Assembly (NCBI GenBank): GCA_035354435.1
Contig: DAOQAY010000007.1
Span: 1 to 35,258 of the forward strand
Source: JAKLDO01 sp035354435
GTDB taxonomy: Bacteria; UBP6; UBA1177
Direction: 5' to 3'
DNA: 35,258 nucleotides
Shown here in pieces: positions 1 through 7,280 of this stretch. Under the pieces are notes generated by a model. That model was not told where the DNA came from. It made no database searches and was given only the letters and a program-made list of their open reading frames with translations. Made by a program: the position numbers and the translations under genes. Numbering within the stretch: the first letter of the stretch is position 1; the number at the start of each line of letters is the position of its first letter.

Positions 1-1
1 A

Positions 2-898
2 AAAATTGATGATATTCAAAGCCGGATCTACACAATCCGTGGAATGCAGGTGATGCTGGATAAGGATCTGGCAGATTTTTTTGGAATAGAAACAAAGGTT
101 TTAAACCAGTCTGTGAAAAGAAACGAGGAGCGTTTTCCAGAAAGATTTAGATTTCGTCTTACCGAAAATGAATACCGTTCTTTAAGGTCACAATTTGTGA
201 CCTTAGAAAGTAACAAGCCGGAATCAATAACGAAATTGTTGGGAGTGAGAGGGCAGCACAGAAAATATGTTCCATATGTGTTTACCGAACAAGGTGTTGC
301 AATGCTTTCGGCTGTCCTAAAAAGCAAAACAGCAGTTGATATTAGTATTCAGATCATGGATGCCTTCGTTGCAATGCGACATCTTTTGATGACAAATGCT
401 CAGATATTTCAAAGGATTGGAACTCTTGAAATCAAACAAATTGAAACTGATAGTAAAATTGAAAAAATTCTGACAGCGATTGAGCAGAAACAAATTCAGC
501 CCAAGCAGGGAATCTTTTTTGACGGTCAGATCTTTGATGCTCACAAATTTGTTTCCGACATTATCCGGTCAGCGGAAAGATCAATTATTCTGATAGATAA
601 TTTCGTTGATGAATCTACGCTTACGCTGTTTTCTAAAAAAGGTAAAGGTGTTGATTTGAAAATAATCACCAAAACTGTTTCAAAAGAAATGGAACTTGAT
701 GCCAGAAAGTTCAACGAGCAGTTCGGCGGTCTGAAAGTTGTTCAATATGCCAAATCTCATGACAGATTTCTGATTATAGATGATTTCACAGTTTATCATT
801 TGGGTGCTTCACTCAAGGATCTTGGCAAAAAATGGTTTGCGTTCTCAAAAATGGAAATTGAAGCAGATTTTTTGCTTTCAAAAATTTCAGAGTTTTAA
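2..898 (+). CDS. ORF6N domain protein with C-terminal PLD-like region (5' partial)
   Basis: The reading frame is open to the left edge. The first ATG (44) lies inside the ORF6N domain: codons upstream of it already read IYTIRG, a typical part of that domain before MQVMLDKDLADFFGIETK. The true start is therefore outside the window. The N-terminal ~110 residues match the ORF6N/KilA-N type DNA-binding fold (VKRNEERFPERF, FTEQGVAMLSAVL) found in phage antirepressors and many accessory bacterial genes. A coiled-coil-like stretch follows. The last ~110 residues resemble a phospholipase-D-like module (IILIDNFVDESTL, HDRFLIID, YHLGASLKDLGKKWFAFSK), with a His-Asp signature rather than a full HKD motif. 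This two-part architecture is common; its function is unknown, perhaps DNA-associated regulation. The gene converges on its neighbour with a 4-base overlap at the stop codons. Confidence 0.85.
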   Translation, partial: KIDDIQSRIYTIRGMQVMLDKDLADFFGIETKVLNQSVKRNEERFPERFRFRLTENEYRSLRSQFVTLESNKPESITKLLGVRGQHRKYVPYVFTEQGVAMLSAVLKSKTAVDISIQIMDAFVAMRHLLMTNAQIFQRIGTLEIKQIETDSKIEKILTAIEQKQIQPKQGIFFDGQIFDAHKFVSDIIRSAERSIILIDNFVDESTLTLFSKKGKGVDLKIITKTVSKEMELDARKFNEQFGGLKVVQYAKSHDRFLIIDDFTVYHLGASLKDLGKKWFAFSKMEIEADFLLSKISEF

Positions 899-1812
899 GA
901 CTGACTCAATTTTATCTGGGGATATTTCTTTTTTGCCATATTGAATCCGGTGATCATGTTTTCGGGCATTTCAAACTCAGTTTCACCGTCAGCGGCAAGT
1001 TTTTCAACTGCTCTGCATATAACGATCTGATATAGATTGTGAGGATAGATGTCGGGAATTCCAGAAGTCATATGAAGACCTATTCTGATCACAGGTATCG
1101 ATTCTGACATTGATGCTATGAAAATCTTAGCGGTTCTATCAATGACATGATCCGGCAGCACTTTTTTAACAATACCTTCTTTTATCTGTGAGTATATTTC
1201 CGTATTTTCAATAGGGACAAACGGGTAAATTCTCAAAGCATCGGGTTTAAGTTTTTTAAGTTTTAAAAGCGTTATGTTGAAATCAGATTCAGATTCATAA
1301 GGATACCCTGCCATAAGCTGAACAACAGTTTTCAAACCTTCTTTTCTTAAAATTCTGACAGCATTGAAAACATCGTCGACTGTGTGTCCGCGGTTCATTT
1401 TCTTAAGCAGATTGTTTGAAAGTGACTGAACCCCGAGTTCAACAGTTTCAAAATGATTTTCTTTCAGTATTTTTGCAATACCGATGTCAATGGCATCAGG
1501 TCTGGTCGAACAGCGAAGAACATTTACTGATCCGTTATCAATGAATTCAACCCCTTTTTTTATGTACTGCATCATTTTTTCAAATGGTATTGCGGTAAAA
1601 CTTCCGCCATAAAAGGATATTTCGGTCTTTTCTCTTTTTTTAGACCAGCCCAGATAATCTTTTACGGACTTTTCGATATTTTCAAGTGAAGGCTCCTCAA
1701 TTCCCGAGATCAATCGCTGATCACAGAAGGCGCACATATTCGGACACCCTAAATGCGGAATAAAGACAGGAATTATCAAAGGTTTGTCATTTATTCCGGT
1801 AAATCTGAACAT
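895..1812 (-). CDS. Radical SAM protein, Elp3/HemN-like
   Basis: This is a 305-residue radical SAM enzyme. The CX3CX2C cluster motif is C23-P-N-M-C27-A-F-C30, preceded by IPVFIPHLG, a start typical of stand-alone proteins resembling the Elp3 or coproporphyrinogen-oxidase-like core. YGGSFTAIP, RPDAID, ETVELGVQS and RGHTVDDV are radical SAM barrel motifs shared with the Elp3/HemN branch. No acetyltransferase domain follows, so it is not a full Elp3. The enzyme should hold a 4Fe-4S cluster and cleave S-adenosylmethionine in the cytoplasm; the substrate cannot be told from sequence. It directly abuts the upstream radical SAM gene with no gap and is the last gene of the hutI-to-radical-SAM run. 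Confidence 0.85.
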   Translation of the reverse strand: MFRFTGINDKPLIIPVFIPHLGCPNMCAFCDQRLISGIEEPSLENIEKSVKDYLGWSKKREKTEISFYGGSFTAIPFEKMMQYIKKGVEFIDNGSVNVLRCSTRPDAIDIGIAKILKENHFETVELGVQSLSNNLLKKMNRGHTVDDVFNAVRILRKEGLKTVVQLMAGYPYESESDFNITLLKLKKLKPDALRIYPFVPIENTEIYSQIKEGIVKKVLPDHVIDRTAKIFIASMSESIPVIRIGLHMTSGIPDIYPHNLYQIVICRAVEKLAADGETEFEMPENMITGFNMAKKKYPQIKLSQS

Positions 1813-2697
1813 TTAACCTCTTTTAGTGGAAGTTTCAAAAATCAGTCTGATAATACTGAAAAATTGACGGACTGAAGAGAATGGAGACCCCATGGCACCT
1901 GAAAAACATCCGCAATTTGAACAGTCGGCAGATGCAAAGCACGGTCGTTTCCGCCAGCCTGTGGTATAGTGAATTACATTTTCTCTCCAGTGGCAGGTAT
2001 CTGTGTGATCGCCTTTTTCAAACCATTCAATTGCAGGAATTGTGAACAGCAGTATCCCCGGTTTCAGCTTTTTTACTCTGCGGAGTTCGGTAGTTATTTT
2101 TTCCCTGATTTCCATATCAAGAGGTTTCTGATCTTTTCCTACGGTTGTGAAAAGATTGCAGACAACTCCTGAAACGCCTGATTTCTGAGCAAGATCAACC
2201 ACATATTCAAGTTCTGTATAATTGGAATCCATCAGAGTCATGTTAAAAACCACTCGTTTATCGCCGGAAACATTTTTTACTACTTTATCAAAAACGCCGG
2301 CTCCCCTGATCCTGTCATTTGTTTTTTTAGTGCCGTCAATTGATACAAATATCCGGTGATCATAGTTTTCAGGAAGTGCAATAGTGCCGTTCGTTATCAT
2401 TTCAACAAAAGGGAACATCTCTGAAGCAAGCATTACAACATCTTTTCGAAGCATTGGTTCTCCTCCCATAAGCATAACCATTCTTATTCCGTCTGCATAA
2501 AGAGATTCGAATCTTTCCTTCCATATTTCAAAAGGTATTTCAGAAGCCGGTTTATCAGAAGTTTCTGCAAAATGATAGCAGTGAATGCATCTTAAATTGC
2601 AATTATCGGTAATATCAAACTCTGCAATAAAAGGTCTGCCGGTAACAAGCCTCTTTATTTCATAGAATGTTCTTAAAAATGTTTTGTATATTTTCAT
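1813..2697 (-). CDS. Radical SAM protein with C-terminal Cys cluster
   Basis: This 294-residue radical SAM enzyme has its CX3CX2C motif at C33-N-L-R-C37-I-H-C40, then YHFAETSD. The SAM-binding GGEP motif is present (MLMGGEPMLRKD), as are ITNGT and VSIDGT, which are typical of the MoaA/PqqE/SPASM branch. The C-terminus carries a cluster of cysteines (CHWRENV, then CFASADCSNCGCF), which suggests an auxiliary Fe-S cluster of SPASM or twitch type, although the spacing is compact. The substrate is unknown. The gene starts one base after the stop of rlmH and abuts the next radical SAM gene, so the two are almost certainly co-transcribed. Confidence 0.83.
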   Translation of the reverse strand: MKIYKTFLRTFYEIKRLVTGRPFIAEFDITDNCNLRCIHCYHFAETSDKPASEIPFEIWKERFESLYADGIRMVMLMGGEPMLRKDVVMLASEMFPFVEMITNGTIALPENYDHRIFVSIDGTKKTNDRIRGAGVFDKVVKNVSGDKRVVFNMTLMDSNYTELEYVVDLAQKSGVSGVVCNLFTTVGKDQKPLDMEIREKITTELRRVKKLKPGILLFTIPAIEWFEKGDHTDTCHWRENVIHYTTGWRKRPCFASADCSNCGCFSGAMGSPFSSVRQFFSIIRLIFETSTKRG

Positions 2698-2698
2698 T

Positions 2699-3136
2699 TT
2701 AACCGTGATGATATCCGGAACCTTTTATAATTGAAAGTCCCCGGTATATCTGTTCAAGAATATTGATTCTTGCAAGCTGATGAGGCAGTGTCCACGGTGC
2801 GATAGATAAAGCCATGTGTTCATTGACAGCACTGTAGCCGTATGCTCCTCCGATAATAAAAGAGATATGTCCGTAAGATTCATTCTTTTCAAGTAGAAGC
2901 TTTGAAAATCTCATTGAGTCGAAAGTAGTTCCTTCTTCTCTGAGAGCAATAATGTAACTTCCTGAAGGTATTGATTTTATTATTGATTCTGTTTCAGAAT
3001 TAATATCATTCTTTTCCTTGAGTTCTACAACTTCAAGTTTCGAATAGACAGATATCCTTGATCTGTAAAAGTCATCAATTTCTTTAAATCCGCCGGCAGA
3101 TTTGAGTTTCCCGACTGTGATGAGTGTAATTTTCAT
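2699..3136 (-). CDS. rlmH: 23S rRNA pseudouridine-1915 N3-methyltransferase
   Basis: This 145-residue SPOUT methyltransferase is near the usual ~155 residues. Family signatures are the start ITLITVGKLK, the SAM-site loop FIIGGAYGYS and the C-terminal block LPHQLARINILEQIYRGLSII ending in YHHG, which forms the trefoil-knot cofactor pocket. The family methylates the pseudouridine at position 1915 (E. coli numbering) of 23S rRNA in the assembled ribosome. It follows rsfS with a two-base gap; the rsfS-rlmH pairing is one of the most conserved in bacteria and supports both calls. Confidence 0.95.
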   Translation of the reverse strand: MKITLITVGKLKSAGGFKEIDDFYRSRISVYSKLEVVELKEKNDINSETESIIKSIPSGSYIIALREEGTTFDSMRFSKLLLEKNESYGHISFIIGGAYGYSAVNEHMALSIAPWTLPHQLARINILEQIYRGLSIIKGSGYHHG

Positions 3137-3138
3137 TA

Positions 3139-3495
3139 TTACTGGTAGGAATTTATATCAACTTTCTTACTGTGGCTCCAGATATCTTCAAGATTGTAGT
3201 AATCTCTTATCTCATCGAGCATAACATTTACAACAATGTCGCCGGCATCGATAAGTATCCATTTTGACGAACCTGAACCTTCGACAAGAGCTTTTGAGAA
3301 TCCGGCAGTTTTCAATTCACGAACCAGTGAATCGCTCATGGTTGTATTATGCTGGATGCTTGTGCCTGTGACAAAAACCATAAAATCAGTATATCCCGAC
3401 TGTTTGTCAACATCGAAAACAACGATGTTTATTCCCTTTTTATCATTGAGTGTTTCGATAACTTTTTTCAGCTTTGTCATTTCATTCTTTGTCAT
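3139..3495 (-). CDS. rsfS: Ribosomal silencing factor RsfS
   Basis: This 118-residue protein is the normal length for the RsfS/Iojap family. Diagnostic stretches are INIVVFDVDKQSGYTDFMVF, VTGTSIQHNTTMSDSLV, KWILIDAGDIVVNVM and a terminal YYNLEDIWS. The family binds ribosomal protein L14 and blocks subunit joining when nutrients are low. The start overlaps the end of the upstream lipoprotein gene by 14 bases, which suggests translational coupling. rlmH follows immediately. Confidence 0.95.
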   Translation of the reverse strand: MTKNEMTKLKKVIETLNDKKGINIVVFDVDKQSGYTDFMVFVTGTSIQHNTTMSDSLVRELKTAGFSKALVEGSGSSKWILIDAGDIVVNVMLDEIRDYYNLEDIWSHSKKVDINSYQ

Positions 3496-4408
3496 TTTTT
3501 GTTTCCTTCATGATGTTAACGGCAGCGTCAAGTGTGCGTCTGTGGTATTCTTCATTATAAACCGGTACTTCAATTTTTTCTGTCTGTTTTTTATTTAGAA
3601 TCCTTTTGCCTTCGATTGAAAACTTAACCATTTCATTTGTGAGAACAAACCCGGCTGAAATAGACATTTCGGTGATCACGAGCTTATCATTAATAAAGAG
3701 GGTCATCGAACCTGAAACATCCTTCTTTTCCTTACCAGTAAGACTTGCGATAAGGTTGTCATCTTTCATTTCCTCTGTTCCCTGAAGGTTCTGGAGGTAT
3801 TTTTTTTCTTCAAAAGGATCTCTTTCCAATTTTTTGCTGACAAAAGAAATAATGATCTCTGTCCCTTTAATTCCGTTCTTCGTTTTTGTTCCGCTTGTTT
3901 CAATCTGAGCATGATCTCGAAGAACTGAATAAATTGAAGGTATCGAGCCGAAAACCGCTTCACGGAGATAAATATGTTCGCCCATGCTGAAAGTCTTGGC
4001 AAATTCACCGCCGAATTGTTTTCTGTAGAAGAAATTGTCTTTCCAGATTATATCCCATCCTTCATTTCTATTGTTGGTGAAGTGCATTACATAATTGTTC
4101 TTTTCGTCGGCTGAATATTTTGCTTCTTCTTCAAGTATCAGAGTTCTGTTCTCTTCTTTGACTTCACTTTCTGTCTGATATTTTAAATTCTGACGGAAAG
4201 AAAGGATGTCTCCTTTTTCTTTAAAATACTGGCTTGGCGCAAATATCAGTTTTTCAAGTTCATCAAGCGAGCCTTCAAGAAGTTCTCTATCAATTTCAGG
4301 CGCATATTTCTGTTCATCAAGTACACGCCATTTTTTTTCGATCTCTTTATTATCACTGCATCCTGCCAGAAACAGGAGAAGGACCATCACTTTTAATATC
4401 CGGTTCAT
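3482..4408 (-). CDS. Hypothetical lipoprotein
   Basis: This 308-residue protein has a clear lipoprotein signal peptide: Met-Asn-Arg, a hydrophobic VMVLLLFLAG core and the lipobox LAGC, with the acylated Cys near residue 17. The mature part is charged and looks like a mixed alpha/beta soluble domain with no motif I recognise; it contains FSIEGKRIL and VSGSMTLFINDKL beta-strand-like stretches. It lies 41 bases after hutI and overlaps rsfS by 14 bases, so it is probably transcribed with the ribosome-maturation genes. It is probably anchored in the outer or inner membrane facing the periplasm. Function unknown. Confidence 0.8.
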   Translation of the reverse strand: MNRILKVMVLLLFLAGCSDNKEIEKKWRVLDEQKYAPEIDRELLEGSLDELEKLIFAPSQYFKEKGDILSFRQNLKYQTESEVKEENRTLILEEEAKYSADEKNNYVMHFTNNRNEGWDIIWKDNFFYRKQFGGEFAKTFSMGEHIYLREAVFGSIPSIYSVLRDHAQIETSGTKTKNGIKGTEIIISFVSKKLERDPFEEKKYLQNLQGTEEMKDDNLIASLTGKEKKDVSGSMTLFINDKLVITEMSISAGFVLTNEMVKFSIEGKRILNKKQTEKIEVPVYNEEYHRRTLDAAVNIMKETKNDKE

Positions 4409-4449
4409 TTTTTACACCATACAGACACTAAAATAACAGAACATATTAA

Positions 4450-5700
4450 CTATTTTAACCATTCAAAGTCAAGAACCTGTCCCTTGACAAAAACTTTATG
4501 GACATGATTATGGGCGAAATGATAGACCGGATATATCCATGATCCTGAGTCCATAATTACCAGATCACCATCCATTCCTTTTGCAATACGGCCTTTGCTG
4601 GAAGATCTTTTCACTGATGCCGCAGCGTTGGTTGTAATACCTTTTAAACTGTCTTCTACGCTCATCTTCAACTGAGTGGCACCAAGACTTGCGGCCATCG
4701 GGAGAAATCCGCACATACAGCTTCCGGGGTTCATGTCGGTGGCAAGAGCCACTTTCACGCCGTTTTCTATCATTTTCTGAGCAGGTGCAAAAGGAAGACG
4801 GGAAAAAACAGAAGTAATAGGGAGAACGCCCGCAACAATGCCTGAAGAAGCAAGTTTCTTTATATCATTATCAGTTATCGCCTCAAGATGATCGACCGAA
4901 GCCGCACCGATATCAGCAGCGAGTCCTGTTCCGCCAAGTGAATTAAATTCATCTGCATGAAGTTTAAGTCCGAATCCCATATCTTTTGCCGCAACAAGGA
5001 TTTTTTCGGTTTCTTTCAATGAAAAATATCCATTTTCACAGAAAACATCTACAAATTCAGCCAGTTCTTCCTTTTTAATTTCGGGAAGCATTTCGTTTAT
5101 AATAAGACTGATATAGCCTTCATGATCGTTCTTGAAAATTTCCGGATATGCATGAGCACCGAGGAATGTAGGAATTATTTCAACTGGATATCTTTTCCTG
5201 AGTTCTTTTACAGCTCTCAAAAGTTTGAGTTCTCCTTCAACATCAAGAGCATATCCTGATTTTATTTCTACTGTTGTAACTCCGTAAGAAATCAACTGTT
5301 CCAGTCTTTTTGCAGACTGTTCCACGATCATTTCGAGTGTTGCTGCTTTTGTTTTTTCTGTGCTGTTCAGAATTCCGCCGCCAGCGGCTGCAATTTCTTC
5401 ATAAGTTGCTCCTGATGCTTTCAATGCGAACTCATCTTCTCTTGTGGAGGCGAAAACAAGGTGAGTATGGCTGTCAACAAGACCAGGATATACCGTTCTG
5501 TTCCCGGCATCGTAAATTACATTTTTATGAATTGTCCTGAAGTCTTTATTCGATTTCAGAAAATCGGCTGTTTTTCCGGCAAAATCAATGCGTCCTTCAT
5601 CATTTACTGCGATAAGAAGGTCTCTGCCGGTAATGACAGGGCGTGTTTCATCAGCGGTAAATATACTGGAAATATTTTCAACAATAAGCGAGTAATTCAT
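4450..5700 (-). CDS. hutI: Imidazolonepropionase
   Basis: This 416-residue amidohydrolase is the normal length for HutI, which hydrolyses 4-imidazolone-5-propanoate to N-formimidoyl-L-glutamate in histidine breakdown. Metal and substrate motifs are visible in order: YPGLVDSHTHLVFA, ATYEEIAAAGGGI, TVEIKSGYALD, FLGAHAYP, LKLHADEFNSLGG, SVDHLEAI and LATDMNPGSC. None of hutH, hutU, hutG or hutF is in the window, so this is an orphan copy locally. The ATG lies only 12 bases beyond the U-run of the rpsT terminator. There is therefore no room for a conventional promoter plus leader, and expression presumably depends on read-through or on a promoter inside the hairpin region. The predicted RBS is weak (ACGATGA). 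Confidence 0.95.
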   Translation of the reverse strand: MNYSLIVENISSIFTADETRPVITGRDLLIAVNDEGRIDFAGKTADFLKSNKDFRTIHKNVIYDAGNRTVYPGLVDSHTHLVFASTREDEFALKASGATYEEIAAAGGGILNSTEKTKAATLEMIVEQSAKRLEQLISYGVTTVEIKSGYALDVEGELKLLRAVKELRKRYPVEIIPTFLGAHAYPEIFKNDHEGYISLIINEMLPEIKKEELAEFVDVFCENGYFSLKETEKILVAAKDMGFGLKLHADEFNSLGGTGLAADIGAASVDHLEAITDNDIKKLASSGIVAGVLPITSVFSRLPFAPAQKMIENGVKVALATDMNPGSCMCGFLPMAASLGATQLKMSVEDSLKGITTNAAASVKRSSSKGRIAKGMDGDLVIMDSGSWIYPVYHFAHNHVHKVFVKGQVLDFEWLK

Positions 5701-5711
5701 TCATTCATCGT

Positions 5712-5769
5712 ATAAAAAAAACCCGACTAAAGCACAACTGTTGCAATAACAGGTAGCTTCAATCGGGTT
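5712..5769 (-). terminator. Rho-independent terminator of rpsT
   Basis: On the minus strand the arms are 5756-5769 (AACCCGATTGAAGC in reverse complement) and 5720-5733 (GCTTTAGTCGGGTT). They pair with G-U wobbles, and an inner CTGTTATTGCAACAG hairpin sits in the loop. A run of eight T follows at 5713-5720. It lies 24 bases after the rpsT stop codon and ends just before the hutI start. Confidence 0.85.
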
Positions 5770-5792
5770 CTGAAAAAACAAAACCAGCGGTT

Positions 5793-6089
5793 TCAGGCTG
5801 AAAATGCCTTGTTAAAGTTATCAGTAAGTCTGCCAACTTTTCTTCCGGCTGTATTTTTATGAAGAACACCTTTGCTGACAGCTTTGTGAATTTCGCTGAT
5901 AGCTTTCACAAGCTTTGCACTGGCATCTTCACGATAGTTTGCAACATTAGCCGCATCTGTCTGAGCTGTTTCTACAGTCTCTGTAAAATAACGGGTGTAT
6001 GTCTTAAGTCTTGATTTCACTGAGCGGTTATACAACCTTCTTTTTTCGTTTGTCTTAATTCTTTTTTTTGCCGACTTGTGATGAGCCAC
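5793..6089 (-). CDS. rpsT: 30S ribosomal protein S20
   Basis: This is the small basic S20 protein, which binds 16S rRNA early in 30S assembly. The N-terminus AHHKSAKKRIKTNEKRR and the C-terminus GVLHKNTAGRKVGRL are family hallmarks, and the length of 98 residues is normal (85-100). The frame is open further upstream, but I chose the GTG at 6087-6089. It gives the canonical N-terminus (M)AHHKSAKKR, and a GGAGG sits five bases ahead of it, overlapping an in-frame ATG at 6099-6101 that would be too far upstream. The gene is divergent from lepB, with its own strong promoter (6147-6174) and terminator. It is a monocistronic housekeeping gene. Confidence 0.96.
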   Translation of the reverse strand: MAHHKSAKKRIKTNEKRRLYNRSVKSRLKTYTRYFTETVETAQTDAANVANYREDASAKLVKAISEIHKAVSKGVLHKNTAGRKVGRLTDNFNKAFSA

Positions 6090-6146
6090 ACCATCCTCCA
6101 TTCTATAAAAAATACCTAAAATTACACAGAACAAAAAAGCCGTTCC

Positions 6147-6174
6147 TTTATATGCTGAAAACTGATATTGTCAA
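6147..6174 (-). promoter_or_regulatory. Sigma70-like promoter of rpsT
   Basis: Reading the minus strand, there is a perfect -35 box TTGACA at 6169-6174 and a -10 box TATAAA at 6147-6152, separated by 16 bases. The position, about 60 bases before the GTG start, fits rpsT. Confidence 0.75.
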
Positions 6175-6199
6175 GTTTTTGGTAAAATGTTTCTTGCAA

Positions 6200-6228
6200 T
6201 TGAACCGGATTTGGATATGTTCTATGCT
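6200..6228 (+). promoter_or_regulatory. Possible promoter of lepB
   Basis: TTGAAC (6200-6205) and TATGCT (6223-6228) are separated by 17 bases, 20 bases ahead of the lepB ATG. Each box matches the consensus at four of six positions, so the call is weak. It would give a very short leader carrying the GGAGGT ribosome binding site. Confidence 0.4.
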
Positions 6229-6248
6229 GATTGTGTCTGGAGGTATCT

Positions 6249-7211
6249 ATGTTCGAAAAAATGAAACTGAAGAAAATGGTAAAAAGGATTTTAAATCGCA
6301 AAAGACAGCTGGAATGGATAAAGAAAAAAAGAAAATTGCTGCCTGAACCCGTAGAAAAGAAAATAACAAACACCCTTGATCAGATATCTGCCGCAGAAAA
6401 AAAGATTAAGGATTCTGTTTATACTTTTGCCGAAGCGGAAAAACTCAATTATGAAATTGAGCACAATTTCAAGATATCTTTCGGAGCTTACAAGCAGAAT
6501 GCGTTCGCTGAGCTTTTTGATGAACTGTGGCTTGTAATTGTCATAGCACTCATCCTGAAATTCTTTGTTATCGGTTCTTTCAGAGTTCCGACCGGGAGTA
6601 TGGTGAATACCATTGAAATCGGTGATAATCTTTTTGTCGCTATGTTCGCTTATGGACTTACGATGCCTTTTGCGTCTAATCAGTTTGTGGAGTTCGGCAA
6701 TCCTGAAAGAGGTGAGATCATAACTTTTACAGAACCGAATCCTGCGGGAAAAGCACTTGTCAAAAGAGTTGTCGGTGTTCCAGGCGATTCTATTCTGATA
6801 TCCGGTGTGGATGTTTATGTCAACGGTACAAAACTGGAAAGGGAATTTACCGGTAAAGTGACATATACATCATCAAGGGGCAAAATAGTGACTGCTTCAC
6901 AGTATTTAGAAAAAAATCAGGACGGCAGGCAGTATAAGGTTATATACAATGATGAGATGACAGATCTTGCAAGAAGCGAAATAGAAGGTTACTGTAAATA
7001 CTGCAACAGATCGTTTACGGTTCCCGAAAGAAGTTTTTTTGCCATGGGTGATAACCGTGACGACAGTCTTGACAGCAGGTTCTGGGGTTTTGTTCCCAGA
7101 GAAAATCTTCAGGGTAAACCGCTTTTTGTATGGTTTTCAATCCAGTTCGGTGATTCAATATTTGATGTTATTGATTTCAGACCAGGCAGAATAGGTCATA
7201 TTTTCCAATAG
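6249..7211 (+). CDS. lepB: Signal peptidase I
   Basis: This is an S26 serine-lysine protease that removes signal peptides at the periplasmic face of the inner membrane. An in-frame TTG lies upstream, but the ATG at 6249 has GGAGGT directly ahead and is the likely start (320 residues). A basic, charged cytoplasmic segment of ~85 residues precedes one membrane helix (LWLVIVIALILKFFVIGSF). The catalytic Ser is S117 in PTGSMVNTI, the general base is K172 in LVKRVVGVPGDS, and GDNRDDSLDSRFWG is the conserved C-terminal box. The long N-terminal region is unusual compared with E. coli LepB, which has two helices. An insert between the Lys motif and GDNRDDS contains a CKYC pair (EGYCKYCNRSF). The gene is divergent from rpsT. 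Confidence 0.95.
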   Translation: MFEKMKLKKMVKRILNRKRQLEWIKKKRKLLPEPVEKKITNTLDQISAAEKKIKDSVYTFAEAEKLNYEIEHNFKISFGAYKQNAFAELFDELWLVIVIALILKFFVIGSFRVPTGSMVNTIEIGDNLFVAMFAYGLTMPFASNQFVEFGNPERGEIITFTEPNPAGKALVKRVVGVPGDSILISGVDVYVNGTKLEREFTGKVTYTSSRGKIVTASQYLEKNQDGRQYKVIYNDEMTDLARSEIEGYCKYCNRSFTVPERSFFAMGDNRDDSLDSRFWGFVPRENLQGKPLFVWFSIQFGDSIFDVIDFRPGRIGHIFQ

Positions 7212-7219
7212 ATAAAAAA

Positions 7220-7247
7220 TTGATCTTTTTAATTAAGTGTGTATTGT
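7220..7247 (+). promoter_or_regulatory. Possible promoter of the repeat-tethered lipoprotein
   Basis: TTGATC (7220-7225) and TATTGT (7242-7247) with a 16-base spacer lie just after lepB and 33 bases ahead of the ATG at 7281. The leader carries a TAGGAG ribosome binding site. Confidence 0.5.
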
Positions 7248-7280
7248 CCGAATTGTTTTTTTGTGTGTAGGAGAAGAATC

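Noticed and set aside
895..2697. Ribosomally made peptide precursor beside the radical SAM pair
   Set aside because: No short ORF with a leader-like sequence is found between or around the genes; they abut directly.
6231..6248. TTG start 18 bases upstream for lepB
   Set aside because: GGAGGT would lie inside the coding region, and the ATG at 6249 is ideally spaced from it.
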